Of a DNA stretch of 64,000 bases, positions 53,176 to 61,941 are shown one piece after another. The stretch's first letter is position 1; each line of letters begins with the position of its first letter. The notes below the pieces were generated by a model. It saw nothing but the letters and a program-made list of their open reading frames with translations. It was not told where the DNA came from and did no database searches. Position numbers and translations under genes: made by a program. Source of the stretch: Acidobacteriota bacterium (GTDB lineage: Bacteria > Acidobacteriota > Vicinamibacteria > Vicinamibacterales > UBA8438); contig DQNS01000004.1 in NCBI GenBank assembly GCA_015659035.1, forward strand, positions 1-64,000, read 5' to 3'.

Positions 53176-54627
53176 TCACACCAATTCTGTCAATGTGGCG
53201 GCAAAGAGCTTGTAGAACCGGCCGACCGACGCCACGTGCACCCGCTCGTCCGGCGAATGCGGGTACTCGATCTGCGGCCCGAACGAAATCATGTCGATGC
53301 CCGGGATTTTCTTCCCCAGGATCCCGCATTCGAGTCCAGCGTGAATCGCCTTGACCTCCGGCTCCGTCCCCAGCTCCCGCCGGTGCACCGCTTTCACGAC
53401 CTCGAGCAGCCTGGACTCCAGATCCGGCTTCCACCCCGGATACGCCATGTCCTCCTCGACCGCCGCCCCGGCGAGCAGCCCGACGGCGCGCACCTGACCG
53501 CGCAACGCCACCAATGCGGAGTCGATCGAGGACCGGCTGCTCAACCCGACGCGGAGCGACCCGTTGACCCGCTTGACGGTCGCCAGGTTCACGCTGGTCT
53601 CGACCAGATCGGGAATGTCGTAGCTCATCGCCTCGACGCCGTGCGGGAGGGCGTTGACCAGCTGGAGGACCCGCTCGGTCGTCGCCTGGTCCCAAACCGC
53701 CTCGGGCGCATTCGTGTCATCCACCGCCAGCTGCATCCTGGACTCGGCCGGCCCGTACTCGGCGCGAATCGTCTCGATCTCCCGCTCGATAGCCGCCATC
53801 AGCGCGGTCCGGCCCTCCGCCGCCACGACCACCGTCGCGAACGCCTCGCGCGGGATCGCGTTGTGGGCGCTGCCGCCGGCGAACCGAACCAGACGGAACC
53901 CGCCGCCGAGATACGCCGCCCCGAGGGCCCGGCCGAGCAACTTCACCGCATTGCCACGCTGGAGATGAATGTCGCACCCCGAGTGCCCGCCCTTGAGGCC
54001 GGTCAGCGCGATCGACAACGCCACCCCGTCGGCCGGCGCCGGCTCGGTGCCCAGCTCGACGGTGAGCTGCGTGTCGCCCCCGCCCGCGCATCCCACGTAG
54101 ACGATGCCATCCTCTTCCGAGTCCAGGTTGATGAGCTGGCGCCCGTACAGCATGCGGGCGTCGAGCTGCGCCGCGCCGGTCAACCCGGTCTCCTCGTCGA
54201 TGGTGAACAACAGCTCCAGCGGCCCATGGGCGAAGTCGGTCTCCCCCATCACGGCCAGCATCGTCGCCACGCCGATACCGTTGTCCGACCCCAGGGTCGT
54301 GCCGGTGGCATTAAGGTATTCACCGTCCCTCCGCGGGATGATCGCGTCGGTGGCGAAGTCGAAGTTGACGTCGGCGTTCTTCTCCTGCACCATGTCGAGA
54401 TGCGACTGCAGGATGGTGACCGCGGCGCCCTCGTGCCCAGGTGTGGCCGGTTTGCGCACCACCAGATTGCCGGCGGGGTCGCCCTGATGCGCCAGCCCGT
54501 GGCTCTCGGCCACCGTCACGACATGGCTGCGCATCCGGCCCTCGTCCTTCGAGGCGCGGGGAATCGTGAGAATCGTGTCGAAATGCCGCCAGAGGGCGAC
54601 CGGTTCCAGCTCGGCAACGAACGTCAT
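53176..54627 (-). CDS. pepD: Aminoacyl-histidine dipeptidase (PepD-type M20 peptidase)
   Basis: A 483-residue M20 metallopeptidase. LEPVALWRHFDTILTIPRAS, GDPAGNLVVRKPATPGHEGA, LQSHLDMVQEKNADVNFDF (metal-binding His-x-Asp and catalytic Asp), TTLGSDNGIGVATMLAVMGE, DEETGLTGAAQLD (catalytic Glu pair) and GLKGGHSGCDIHLQRGNAVK (dimerisation-lid start) match the PepD/cytosol non-specific dipeptidase group. The C-terminus HAGLECGILGKKIPGIDMISFGP is typical. The start at 54627 has AGGAGG four bases upstream. It hydrolyses dipeptides in the cytoplasm. Confidence 0.95.
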   Translation of the reverse strand: MTFVAELEPVALWRHFDTILTIPRASKDEGRMRSHVVTVAESHGLAHQGDPAGNLVVRKPATPGHEGAAVTILQSHLDMVQEKNADVNFDFATDAIIPRRDGEYLNATGTTLGSDNGIGVATMLAVMGETDFAHGPLELLFTIDEETGLTGAAQLDARMLYGRQLINLDSEEDGIVYVGCAGGGDTQLTVELGTEPAPADGVALSIALTGLKGGHSGCDIHLQRGNAVKLLGRALGAAYLGGGFRLVRFAGGSAHNAIPREAFATVVVAAEGRTALMAAIEREIETIRAEYGPAESRMQLAVDDTNAPEAVWDQATTERVLQLVNALPHGVEAMSYDIPDLVETSVNLATVKRVNGSLRVGLSSRSSIDSALVALRGQVRAVGLLAGAAVEEDMAYPGWKPDLESRLLEVVKAVHRRELGTEPEVKAIHAGLECGILGKKIPGIDMISFGPQIEYPHSPDERVHVASVGRFYKLFAATLTELV

Positions 54628-54750
54628 GGGGCCTCCTGGGGATTGCCAGAGGAGTCGGTCCGCCGCCAAAGCTTCGGCGGACCCGCCGAAGCTCGTCGTC
54701 CAATCATGACAGACGAGCGAAGGCGGGGGATATTATCGAGCCTACAGTAC

Positions 54751-55644
54751 ATGTCTCTGCTATCGGGCGTCACGCGAGCGTCCGTAGCCGATACGCGGCG
54801 CAGCCCCTCGCGTCGAAGCCTCTGCGCCCTCGTCATCCTGATCGCGATCGCCGGGTCCGGGCCCACCTCGGCCCAGACCCGACCACCGGACGAAGCCCTC
54901 GAGGCGCCACGACAGGAACCGAGCATCGCTGCGGCACCGTCGGCGGCGTCCCTCGCACGGATCCGGCGTGGACTGACGCTGCAGCAACCGACCGAGCTTC
55001 CCGCCCTCGAGATCGTTGACGACGAGGCGCTCGTGGACCGGCGACCGACCATCCAGCTCGTGCCCGGGCTCGATTTCGTCGGCGGGCTCGATCTGTTCGG
55101 TGTCTTCGACAGCACCGGTAGACAGCTCGGACCACCCACCCATCGAGACATGATGAACTTCATGACAGCGCGTGACATGAACGAGGCGGTGGGGAGCGGC
55201 GGCAGCGTTCGAGGCATCGCGAGCGTCTCGGCGGTCGCGCTGGCGCTGCCCTATGCCATCAAGGCGATCGGGGCGATCGGGGGCTGGCTCTTCGGTCACG
55301 ACGACGACGACGCGCCGGCACATCCGATCTTGACCGAGAGCGAGGAAGCGCGCGCGCTCGCCGGCGTGACAGCAGACCGCCAGGTGCTCGCCGCCGGTGT
55401 CCACCAGCGTGGGCGAACCGTCGCCTTGTCGCTGGTCGTGCCGGCCGACACGCCGGCCGACACCGCACGCGCGCTCGGGGAGCGGTTCGTGATGCTGATC
55501 AAGACATTGGCATTGACGGAGACGGCCCCTGACGACGAGATCGGCGTCGGGGACTACGACTACATCGTGCAGGTCAGCTCACCCTCCGACAGCGTGATTG
55601 CCCGGGGTGGCAAGGCCACCGCCGACACCAAGATCCACTGGTAG
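54751..55644 (+). CDS. Exported protein of unknown function
   Basis: A 297-residue protein. A basic N-terminus and hydrophobic stretch (RRSLCALVILIAIAG) precede SAQTRPPDEAL, a likely signal-peptidase site near residue 44. The middle contains ASVSAVALALPYAIKAIGAI, a possible membrane helix, then GHDDDDAPAHP. I do not recognise the family. It lies between a divergent peptidase gene and a convergent SDR gene, apparently alone. The start at 54751 is the first ATG that precedes the signal region. Confidence 0.55.
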   Translation: MSLLSGVTRASVADTRRSPSRRSLCALVILIAIAGSGPTSAQTRPPDEALEAPRQEPSIAAAPSAASLARIRRGLTLQQPTELPALEIVDDEALVDRRPTIQLVPGLDFVGGLDLFGVFDSTGRQLGPPTHRDMMNFMTARDMNEAVGSGGSVRGIASVSAVALALPYAIKAIGAIGGWLFGHDDDDAPAHPILTESEEARALAGVTADRQVLAAGVHQRGRTVALSLVVPADTPADTARALGERFVMLIKTLALTETAPDDEIGVGDYDYIVQVSSPSDSVIARGGKATADTKIHW

Positions 55645-55670
55645 GCTTGACACAGGATCTGTCTCACCGC

Positions 55671-55696
55671 CTGCTGACTTCCGACTTCTGACTCCT
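55671..55696. repeat. Heptamer tract (CTGACTT)n
   Basis: CTGCTGACTTCCGACTTCTG and ACTCCTC in the short gap between convergent genes. Confidence 0.5.
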
Positions 55697-55709
55697 CACG
55701 CGTGCTCCC

Positions 55710-56462
55710 TCACCACGCGGTCCAGCCACCATCGACCGGGAGCGTCGCGCAGTTGACCATGCCGGCCTCGTCGCTGGCGAGGTAGACCACCGCGTGGCCG
55801 ATGTCTTCGGGTGTGGCGAGCTCGCCACGCGGAATCTTCCCCAGCACGAACGCCCGGAACTCCGGCTGCTCCAAACGCGCCCGGGTGAGGTTCGTCTCGA
55901 CGAACGTCGGGGCGACCGAGTTGACCGTGATGCCGTAGGTGGCCCACTCGACACCCAGGGTGCGCACGAGGTTGATGATGGCTCCCTTGCTGGCGCAGTA
56001 GACCGGCTGACCCGGAATGCCGATGAGCCCCGACTGGCTCGAGATGAACACGACGCGGCCGAATCTCCGCTCGATCATCTTCGGCGCCACCGCCTGAGCA
56101 CAGAAAAAGCCGCCACGAACATTCGTGTTGAAGTGGTCGTCCCAGTTCTCGACGTCGACCTCCAGCCCCGGCTGCGGACGGTTGATTCCGGCGTTGTTGA
56201 CGAGGATATCGATGTGACCGAGCCTGGCCTCAACCGCCGCGACGCCGGCGGCGATCTGAGCCAGATCGCGCACATCGATCGTGAGGGGCATCGGGGTCTC
56301 GCCCGCCTCCGCGCAGAGCGTGGCGGTCTCATCGAGCGACAGGTCCGACCGGTTCGAGATGGCGACGTGCGCACCGGACCTGGTCAGCGCGACGGCGATC
56401 GCCTGCCCCAGACCGGTCGCCGCACCGGTGACCAGCGCCGTCCGGCCCGTCAGATCAAACAT
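55710..56462 (-). CDS. Short-chain dehydrogenase/reductase
   Basis: A 250-residue SDR of the classical type. TGAATGLGQ (residues 12-20) is the NAD(P) motif, NNAGINRP and FISSQSGLIG follow, and the catalytic YCASK is near residue 155; the C-terminus APTFVETNLTRARLEQPEF and VDGGWTAW is standard. The substrate class is not clear. Its start overlaps the stop of the HisD-like gene by eight bases, so it is coupled to that gene. See findings for a possible pathway. Confidence 0.92.
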   Translation of the reverse strand: MFDLTGRTALVTGAATGLGQAIAVALTRSGAHVAISNRSDLSLDETATLCAEAGETPMPLTIDVRDLAQIAAGVAAVEARLGHIDILVNNAGINRPQPGLEVDVENWDDHFNTNVRGGFFCAQAVAPKMIERRFGRVVFISSQSGLIGIPGQPVYCASKGAIINLVRTLGVEWATYGITVNSVAPTFVETNLTRARLEQPEFRAFVLGKIPRGELATPEDIGHAVVYLASDEAGMVNCATLPVDGGWTAW

Positions 56463-57732
56463 CGCCCCCTCCGTAACGCTCGGTCCGCACGTGGGCGGTG
56501 ATGGCGTGCGCCAGCATCCGCTCCATCTCGCACTGCCTCGCTGTCACCGTCCCGACCTCGACGCTCGCCGCCGGCGTCATCTTCTGGTAGGTCACCGTCT
56601 TGAGGAACTTGCCCACCCAGACCCCGCCGGTGTAGCGCGCCGACCGGCTGGTCGGCAGGATGTGGTTGGTCCCGATCGCCTTGTCGCCGTAAGCGACCGT
56701 CGTCTCCTCGCCGATGAAGAGCGACCCGTAGTTACGCAGGCGCGCGTGGTAGTAGTCGGTGTCCTCGACATGTATCTCGAGATGCTCGGGTGCCCAGTCG
56801 TCACTCAACGCGATCGCCTCATCCCGGCTCTCGGCCACCAGCACCCGTCCGTTGTCGCGCCACGAGGCGCCCGCGATGTCCTTCGTCGGCAGTACCTCGA
56901 GCTGTCGCTCCAACTCGGCGAGCGCACGGCGGGCGAACGACGCACTGAGACAGACCAGGAACTGCCCGCTGTTGGGGTCGTGCTCGGCCTGCCCGAGCAG
57001 GTCGCAGGCGACCAAGGCCGGGTCGGCGCTATCGTCGGCGATGATCGCGATCTCGGTGGGGCCGGCGAGCAGGTCGAGACCGCATTGTCCGAACAGCTGT
57101 CGCTTCGCCTCGGCGACGAACCGGTTGCCGGCGCCGCACAGCATGTCAGCCGGGTCCACCACGCCCATCCCGTAGGCCATCAGCGCAAGCGCCTGCACCC
57201 CGCCGAGCACGAAGATGCGGTCGGCCCCCGCCTGCTTCATCGCGTTGATCGTGGCCGGAAAGTACCCCTCCCCCTTCACCGGCGGCGTGCACCCGATCAC
57301 GGTGTCGACGCCGGCGACCTTGGCCGGGATGATGCTCATCTGGGCCGAGCCGAACATCGGATACCGACCGCCGGGCACATAGCTGCCGACGCAGCTGACC
57401 GGGATGTGCTTGTGCCCGAGCACGACACCCGGCCGGATCTCGGTTTCGAGCGGAATCAGCGTGGCGAGCTGCGCCTCGGCGAACGCCCGGACGTTCCCCT
57501 GACAGAACGCCGTGTCGGCGACCACCTGGTCGCCGCACCTCCCGATCGCCTCGTCGATCTCTCGGGGGCTGAGCTCGAAGTCGGGCGGGTCCCACTCGTC
57601 GAACGTGCGGCTGTACTCACGCACCGCGTCGATGCCACGGGCCCGCAGTTCCCGCAGCATCCGGGCCACGTAACGAGAGGTTTCCTCGTCCTCCTCGAAC
57701 AACCGGTGGCCGCCGTCTTTCACGATCCGCAT
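56455..57732 (-). CDS. HisD-family dehydrogenase, sulfopropanediol-dehydrogenase-like
   Basis: A 425-residue protein of the histidinol dehydrogenase family. The visible motifs are GVVLGHKHIPVSCVGSYVPGG, GNRFVAEAKRQLFG, DLLAGPTEIAIIADDSAD, DLLGQAEHDPNSG (Gln and His zinc ligands in HisD), and GTNHILPTSRSARYTGGV with GKFLKTVTYQKM. Biosynthetic HisD normally has GTEH or GPNHVLPT with a FSSGLS-type follow-up; the RYTGG-VGKFLKT pattern is that of catabolic members such as HpsN, which oxidise 2,3-dihydroxypropane-1-sulfonate. No other his genes are near. It is coupled to an SDR gene and follows a sodium symporter gene, so a catabolic role is favoured; the exact substrate is not proven. Confidence 0.88.
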   Translation of the reverse strand: MRIVKDGGHRLFEEDEETSRYVARMLRELRARGIDAVREYSRTFDEWDPPDFELSPREIDEAIGRCGDQVVADTAFCQGNVRAFAEAQLATLIPLETEIRPGVVLGHKHIPVSCVGSYVPGGRYPMFGSAQMSIIPAKVAGVDTVIGCTPPVKGEGYFPATINAMKQAGADRIFVLGGVQALALMAYGMGVVDPADMLCGAGNRFVAEAKRQLFGQCGLDLLAGPTEIAIIADDSADPALVACDLLGQAEHDPNSGQFLVCLSASFARRALAELERQLEVLPTKDIAGASWRDNGRVLVAESRDEAIALSDDWAPEHLEIHVEDTDYYHARLRNYGSLFIGEETTVAYGDKAIGTNHILPTSRSARYTGGVWVGKFLKTVTYQKMTPAASVEVGTVTARQCEMERMLAHAITAHVRTERYGGGDV

Positions 57733-57761
57733 GGGGTGTCCTCTCTATGTCGGGTCTCTAA

Positions 57762-57861
57762 AGGAGACAGAAGGCAGGAAAAAACTTAAAGGCTTCGCCA
57801 GCATTCACCGGTTCTGCGTGTCGAGGGAGCCATCCGACTTTCTCCTGTCTCCTGTCTCCTT
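57762..57861. repeat. Two heptamer tracts facing each other
   Basis: AGGAGACAGAAGGCAGGA at 57762-57779 and TCTCCTGTCTCCTGTCTCCT near 57841-57860, opposite orientation, with about 60 bases between them. They separate the HisD-like gene start from the symporter gene stop. Confidence 0.5.
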
Positions 57862-57886
57862 CGTGCTGGCCGCGCTCTACCGCCCG

Positions 57887-59374
57887 CTACAGATCCATTA
57901 CCTCCTCGATGTCGGGGTCCAGGACGGGCGGGGGTGACGCCAGCGAGATCCCGAAGAACAGCGTCATCGACAGCAGCAACGCGACGAACCCGCCGGTGAT
58001 GCCATACGGGATCGCCAGACCAAACAGCTCGATCCCGAAATTGACCACCAGGCTGGTCACGATGGCGACGTTGGCGGCACTCGCTGTGGCCCGCTTCCAG
58101 TTGAAGCCGATGGCGACGGTCGGGACCAGGGCGGCCGCGAAGGTGCCCCAGCCGAACGCGCCGAGCAACGCCACCAGATCCTGCCGCGAGTAGAGCACGA
58201 ACACCGCCGACCCGACCGCAAGGAGCACGGTCGCGACCCGCGCCCAGAAGAGCTCGTTCGACAGCGATCGGCCGTACAGCGCCTTCGGGATATCGTGCAC
58301 CAAGGCGGCGGCACCGAGATTCAGGAAGCTGTCGGCGGTCGACATGATGGCGGCGAAGAGCCCGGCGAACACCACACCGGCCAGCATCGGGCCGGCGTGG
58401 AACTGCAGGAACTGGGGCGCCGCATCGTCCGGGATGGCCAGCTCAGGATGCCCGCCCTGGATGACGAGCGCCCGCATCGCCAGCCCGATACTGAGCCAGA
58501 GCAGCGAGCACAGCATGTAACCGCCGGCACTGACCGGCAGGATGCGCCGGGCATCCTCGACCCGCCGGGTCATCATCAGCTTGGTGATGACGTGCGGCTG
58601 CCCGGAGGCGCCAAGCACGAACACGACAAACCAGGACAGCGAGCCCATCATGCCCAGCGTGCCCCACGGCGTGATCGCCTCGGGGTCGTCCTCCATGATC
58701 GTCGTGACGATGCCGGTCAGCCCACCGTCGACGACGCTCAACGCCGCGAAGAAGACGCACACCGCGGCCACGATCATGACGGCGCCTTGCACCAGGTCGG
58801 TATACACCGACGCGAGGATGCCACCAGTCACGCAGTAGAACACCAGCACGGCACAGGCGATCGCCATGCAGGTCACCAGCGAGACCTCGGGGATGAACGA
58901 CACATTGTTGAGCACATCCCGAAGGACGGTCGCCATCGCCAGAATCTGGGTGCCCAGATAGCCGACGACCCCGAGGAGGATGGCGACCGCCGTGAGCAGC
59001 CGCGTGCGCTCGCTCCGATAGCGCGCCGCCACCGCGTCGGGGAGCGAGATCGTGTCGCGGAGCTCCGCCACCATCCGCAGCCGAGTCCCCAGGAGATAGA
59101 ACACACAGCAGAAGCCCAGAGGGCTGATGACCGTCATCCATGCCGAGCTCAACCCCATCCGGTACACGAGCCCCGGCCCGCCCACGAAGCCGAAGCCGCT
59201 CATCGTGCTCGAGAACACCGCGAGACCGGTGACGAGGATGCCGAGATCGCGCCCCGCCATGAAGAAATCTCTGGCGGAGGTGGTCCGGCGGAGCGCCCAG
59301 ACGCCGACACCGACACACATCGCCAGGTAGACGACGACGAAGACGAGGATCACGAGTGCGCGTGAGTCGTCCAT
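57887..59374 (-). CDS. Sodium:solute symporter family protein
   Basis: A 495-residue transporter with about 13 hydrophobic helices. ARDFFMAGRDLGILVTGLAVF and SSTMSGFGFVGGPGLVYRMG give the Na+/substrate-binding loop of the SSS family, followed by RLRMVAELRDTISLPDAVAAR, GYLGTQILAMATVL and LFAAIMSTADSFLNLGAAA near 340-365. It imports a small organic solute with Na+. Its start overlaps the end of the small membrane-protein gene by one base, and the HisD/SDR genes lie downstream on the same strand. The solute is likely the substrate of those enzymes. Confidence 0.92.
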   Translation of the reverse strand: MDDSRALVILVFVVVYLAMCVGVGVWALRRTTSARDFFMAGRDLGILVTGLAVFSSTMSGFGFVGGPGLVYRMGLSSAWMTVISPLGFCCVFYLLGTRLRMVAELRDTISLPDAVAARYRSERTRLLTAVAILLGVVGYLGTQILAMATVLRDVLNNVSFIPEVSLVTCMAIACAVLVFYCVTGGILASVYTDLVQGAVMIVAAVCVFFAALSVVDGGLTGIVTTIMEDDPEAITPWGTLGMMGSLSWFVVFVLGASGQPHVITKLMMTRRVEDARRILPVSAGGYMLCSLLWLSIGLAMRALVIQGGHPELAIPDDAAPQFLQFHAGPMLAGVVFAGLFAAIMSTADSFLNLGAAALVHDIPKALYGRSLSNELFWARVATVLLAVGSAVFVLYSRQDLVALLGAFGWGTFAAALVPTVAIGFNWKRATASAANVAIVTSLVVNFGIELFGLAIPYGITGGFVALLLSMTLFFGISLASPPPVLDPDIEEVMDL

Positions 59375-59961
59375 CAGGGGTCACCGGCCTGGCCACCACG
59401 ATTGGCCGCCACGATGCCCCTGAATCGCTCCATGTCCTCGCGGGTCACGATCGAGCGACCGAACACCAGGACATACAGCGTCACGACGAGGAACTGCGCC
59501 GGCCAGAAGCCGTAGAGGAACCAGGCGGTCGGTACGGGGAGCGCGAAGAACAACGGGCTGCCGACATCGTCCAGATAGCCCTGATAGGTGACCACCATCA
59601 TCGTGAGGATCAGCCCAAGGACCACCCCGCAGACGGCCAGCAGCGCCCAGACCCGCTCGAGGTGCTTCACGCCGAGCGCCAGACAGCCCACGATGAGCGC
59701 CAGCTGTAGCAGGCCGAAACTCCAGGCGAGCCAGAGAATCGGCCGGTGTCGCTCGGGACCCGCGCCCCCGTGATTCATCGACGGAAACCTGCTGTGCGTG
59801 GTGCCGTGGCCGGTGTAGACGCGCTCCACCCCCCCACCTGCCGATGACGGCACGTCCTCGAACGGCACTTCCTCGATGACGAAGGCCAGCGCCAGGACGA
59901 CGCACAGCGCCAGGAGCAGCCCGAACAGGATGAGTGGGAGCCTCGAGGGTCGTTCCATCAT
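59374..59961 (-). CDS. Small membrane protein upstream of the symporter
   Basis: A 195-residue protein with about four hydrophobic segments (near residues 8-30, 72-94, 105-125, 145-165). HRPILWLAWSFGLLQLALIV and SPLFFALPVPTAWFLYGFWP are recognisable only as membrane parts. The symporter begins one base after its end, so it is probably its small accessory subunit, as in two-part SSS transporters. Function is inferred from the overlap. Confidence 0.75.
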   Translation of the reverse strand: MMERPSRLPLILFGLLLALCVVLALAFVIEEVPFEDVPSSAGGGVERVYTGHGTTHSRFPSMNHGGAGPERHRPILWLAWSFGLLQLALIVGCLALGVKHLERVWALLAVCGVVLGLILTMMVVTYQGYLDDVGSPLFFALPVPTAWFLYGFWPAQFLVVTLYVLVFGRSIVTREDMERFRGIVAANRGGQAGDP

Positions 59962-60033
59962 GCAGAGCGGCCTAGTGTAACGCGCGCTCGCCGCAAGCGG
60001 TTAGAATCGAGCAGTCATGATTCATGCATCTCG

Positions 60034-60572
60034 ATGCTGATGACAAGGCGGGCGGAAAACGCCGGAACGGCCCGGACGACAGGGCCAGCCTCCGTGGTCG
60101 CAGTGCTGCTGGCACTGATCGACGAGGGTTTCGACCGGCGGTCGTGGCACGGCACCAACCTGCGGGGCGCCCTGCGGGGGATGACCCCCGCGCGAGCTCT
60201 ATGGCGCCCGGGCCGCACCCGTCACAACATCGGGGAGCTCGTCACGCACGCGGCCTGCTGGAAATACACGGTGCGGCGCCGGTTGACCGGCGAAAAGCGC
60301 GGCAGCTTCGCGTTACCCGGCAGCAACTTCTTCCCCGCTCCGAGGACGGCCACCCAGACGGACCGGCGGGACAACGTGGCGTTGCTGACCCGCGAGCACC
60401 GACGGCTGCGCGACGCGGCCGAAAGACTGGAGGACCGCGACCTGGCAAGGCCGGTCGGCCGCGGTCAGGACACAATCGGGGGGTGGTTCGGGGCGTCGCC
60501 GCCTACGACCTGTATCACGCGGGTCAGATCCAGCTGATCAAACGGCTGATGCGCCGAGCATCATCCGCGTGA
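60034..60572 (+). pseudogene. DinB-superfamily protein, frameshifted at a G-run
   Basis: From ATG 60034 one frame reads LLALIDEGFDRRSWHGTNLR, GMTPARALWRPGRTRHNIGEL and HAACWKYTVRRRLTG to about 60483. The family C-terminus GVAAYDLYHAGQIQLIKRL is in the next frame and stops at 60572. Loss of one G in the run at 60478-60483 would restore the join. HNIGELVTHAACWKY and DLYHAGQ carry the His ligands of DinB-like metalloenzymes. A sequencing error in a homopolymer is as likely as a true mutation. Confidence 0.7.
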
Positions 60573-60586
60573 AAGGAGAGGCACAC

Positions 60587-61822
60587 ATGCGAAGCAGATA
60601 CCCGGCGTGGTTGACCCTGACGATGCTCGTCGGCGCTGCAGGTGTCGCCACGGCACAGGGACCACTCGACTACCCGCAGTGGCGGGGCACGAACCGGGAC
60701 GGCGCGGCGGCGTCGTTCACCGAACCGGACGCCTGGCCGACCGCGCTGACGCAGCGGTGGCAGGTCGACACGGGGCTCGGCTACGCCACGCCGATCCTTG
60801 TCGGGGAGCGGGTCTACACCTTTGGCCGGCAGGACACCGATGAAGTGGTGATGGCGCTCGATGCCGCGACCGGAGCGGTCGTGTGGCGTACCCCCTACGA
60901 CGCGCCCTATCGCACCAATCCCGGCACAATGCGTCACGGCCCCGGGCCGAAGTCGACGCCGCTGTTCTACGACGGCAAGCTCTACACCCTCGGCATCAGC
61001 GGGGTCGTCTCGGCGTTCGACGCCACCGACGGCGCGCTGCTCTGGCAGAAGCCGGCGCAGCCGGTCGAGCCGTTGTACGCCACCGCGCTCTCTCCGGTTG
61101 CCGACAACGGACGCGTGATCTTCCACGTGGGTGGGCACGATGCCGGGGCGCTGACCGCCTTCGACGCCGACAGCGGCGACGTGGTCTGGCGCTGGGACGG
61201 CGACGGCCCCGGGTATGCCTCGCCGATGGTCGCCGAGCTCGACGGCGTGCGGCAGGTCGTGACCGTCACCCAGGAGCATATCGTGGGTGTGGCGGCCGAC
61301 ACCGGCGAGCTGCTCTGGGAGCGGCCGTTCGTCTCGCGGTCCACGAACAACGCCATCACGCCGATATTGGACGGCGAGAGCGTCATCGTCACCGGTCACA
61401 ACCTGGGGGTCGCCAAGTTCAGACCGAGACGGCAGAACGGGCGCTGGACGACCGAGACCGTCTGGGAGACCGACGAGGTCTCGATGTTCATGAGCAACCC
61501 GGTCCTCGCCGGTGACACGCTGTTCGGCATGTCGCATCTGAGCGCCGGACAGTTCTTCGCGCTCGATGCCGGCAGCGGGGCGACACTTTGGCGGACCGAG
61601 GGTCGCGAGGCGAACAACTCGGCGGTGATCATGGCGGGCGACCTGCTGTTCTTGCTGAACAACGACGGTGACCTGATCGTGGCGCGCATGAACCGGACCG
61701 GCTTCACCCAGGTGACCCGCTACGAGGTCTCGGACAGCACCACCTGGGCGCAACCGACCATCTCGGGAAACCGGCTGTTCATCAAGGACGACTCGACCGT
61801 GACGCTCTGGACGGTGGAGTGA
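60587..61822 (+). CDS. Exported PQQ-type beta-propeller (BamB/PQQ-like repeat protein)
   Basis: A 411-residue exported propeller, start at 60587 with AAAGGAGA upstream; signal peptide to about residue 24 (VATAQ). YPQWRGTNRDGAAASF is the standard opening of this secreted group, and blades read TGAVVWRTPYD, DGALLWQKPA, SGDVVWRWDGDG, TGELLWERPF and SGATLWRTEG. Quinone-binding residues are not evident, so it may be a scaffold or a non-enzymatic sensor rather than a dehydrogenase. It lies 14 bases after the DinB stop and before a phosphotriesterase gene. Confidence 0.82.
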   Translation: MRSRYPAWLTLTMLVGAAGVATAQGPLDYPQWRGTNRDGAAASFTEPDAWPTALTQRWQVDTGLGYATPILVGERVYTFGRQDTDEVVMALDAATGAVVWRTPYDAPYRTNPGTMRHGPGPKSTPLFYDGKLYTLGISGVVSAFDATDGALLWQKPAQPVEPLYATALSPVADNGRVIFHVGGHDAGALTAFDADSGDVVWRWDGDGPGYASPMVAELDGVRQVVTVTQEHIVGVAADTGELLWERPFVSRSTNNAITPILDGESVIVTGHNLGVAKFRPRRQNGRWTTETVWETDEVSMFMSNPVLAGDTLFGMSHLSAGQFFALDAGSGATLWRTEGREANNSAVIMAGDLLFLLNNDGDLIVARMNRTGFTQVTRYEVSDSTTWAQPTISGNRLFIKDDSTVTLWTVE

Positions 61823-61836
61823 GAGGCGGACGCTTT

Positions 61837-61867
61837 CAGAAGGCAGGAGACAGGAGGTAGGAGTCAG
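61837..61867. repeat. Heptamer tract (GGCAGGAGACAGGAG)
   Basis: CAGAAGGCAGGAGACAGGAG and GTAGGAGTCAG, between the propeller and the next gene. Confidence 0.5.
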
Positions 61868-61941
61868 CATGAGAGGTGCGGCCAGGCTTGGCCTCGCCGA
61901 ACTTCAGGTTATGGTGCACAGGAGAGCCAGGGAGATCCGCA

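Noticed and set aside
53236..54750. Extended N-terminal part of the frame ending at 55644
   Set aside because: The upstream part is the complement of the peptidase gene. The real exported protein begins at the ATG at 54751 with its own signal region.
56455..57732. Histidine biosynthesis operon
   Set aside because: Only a HisD-like gene is present with transport and SDR genes; no other his gene is near and the motifs favour a catabolic member.
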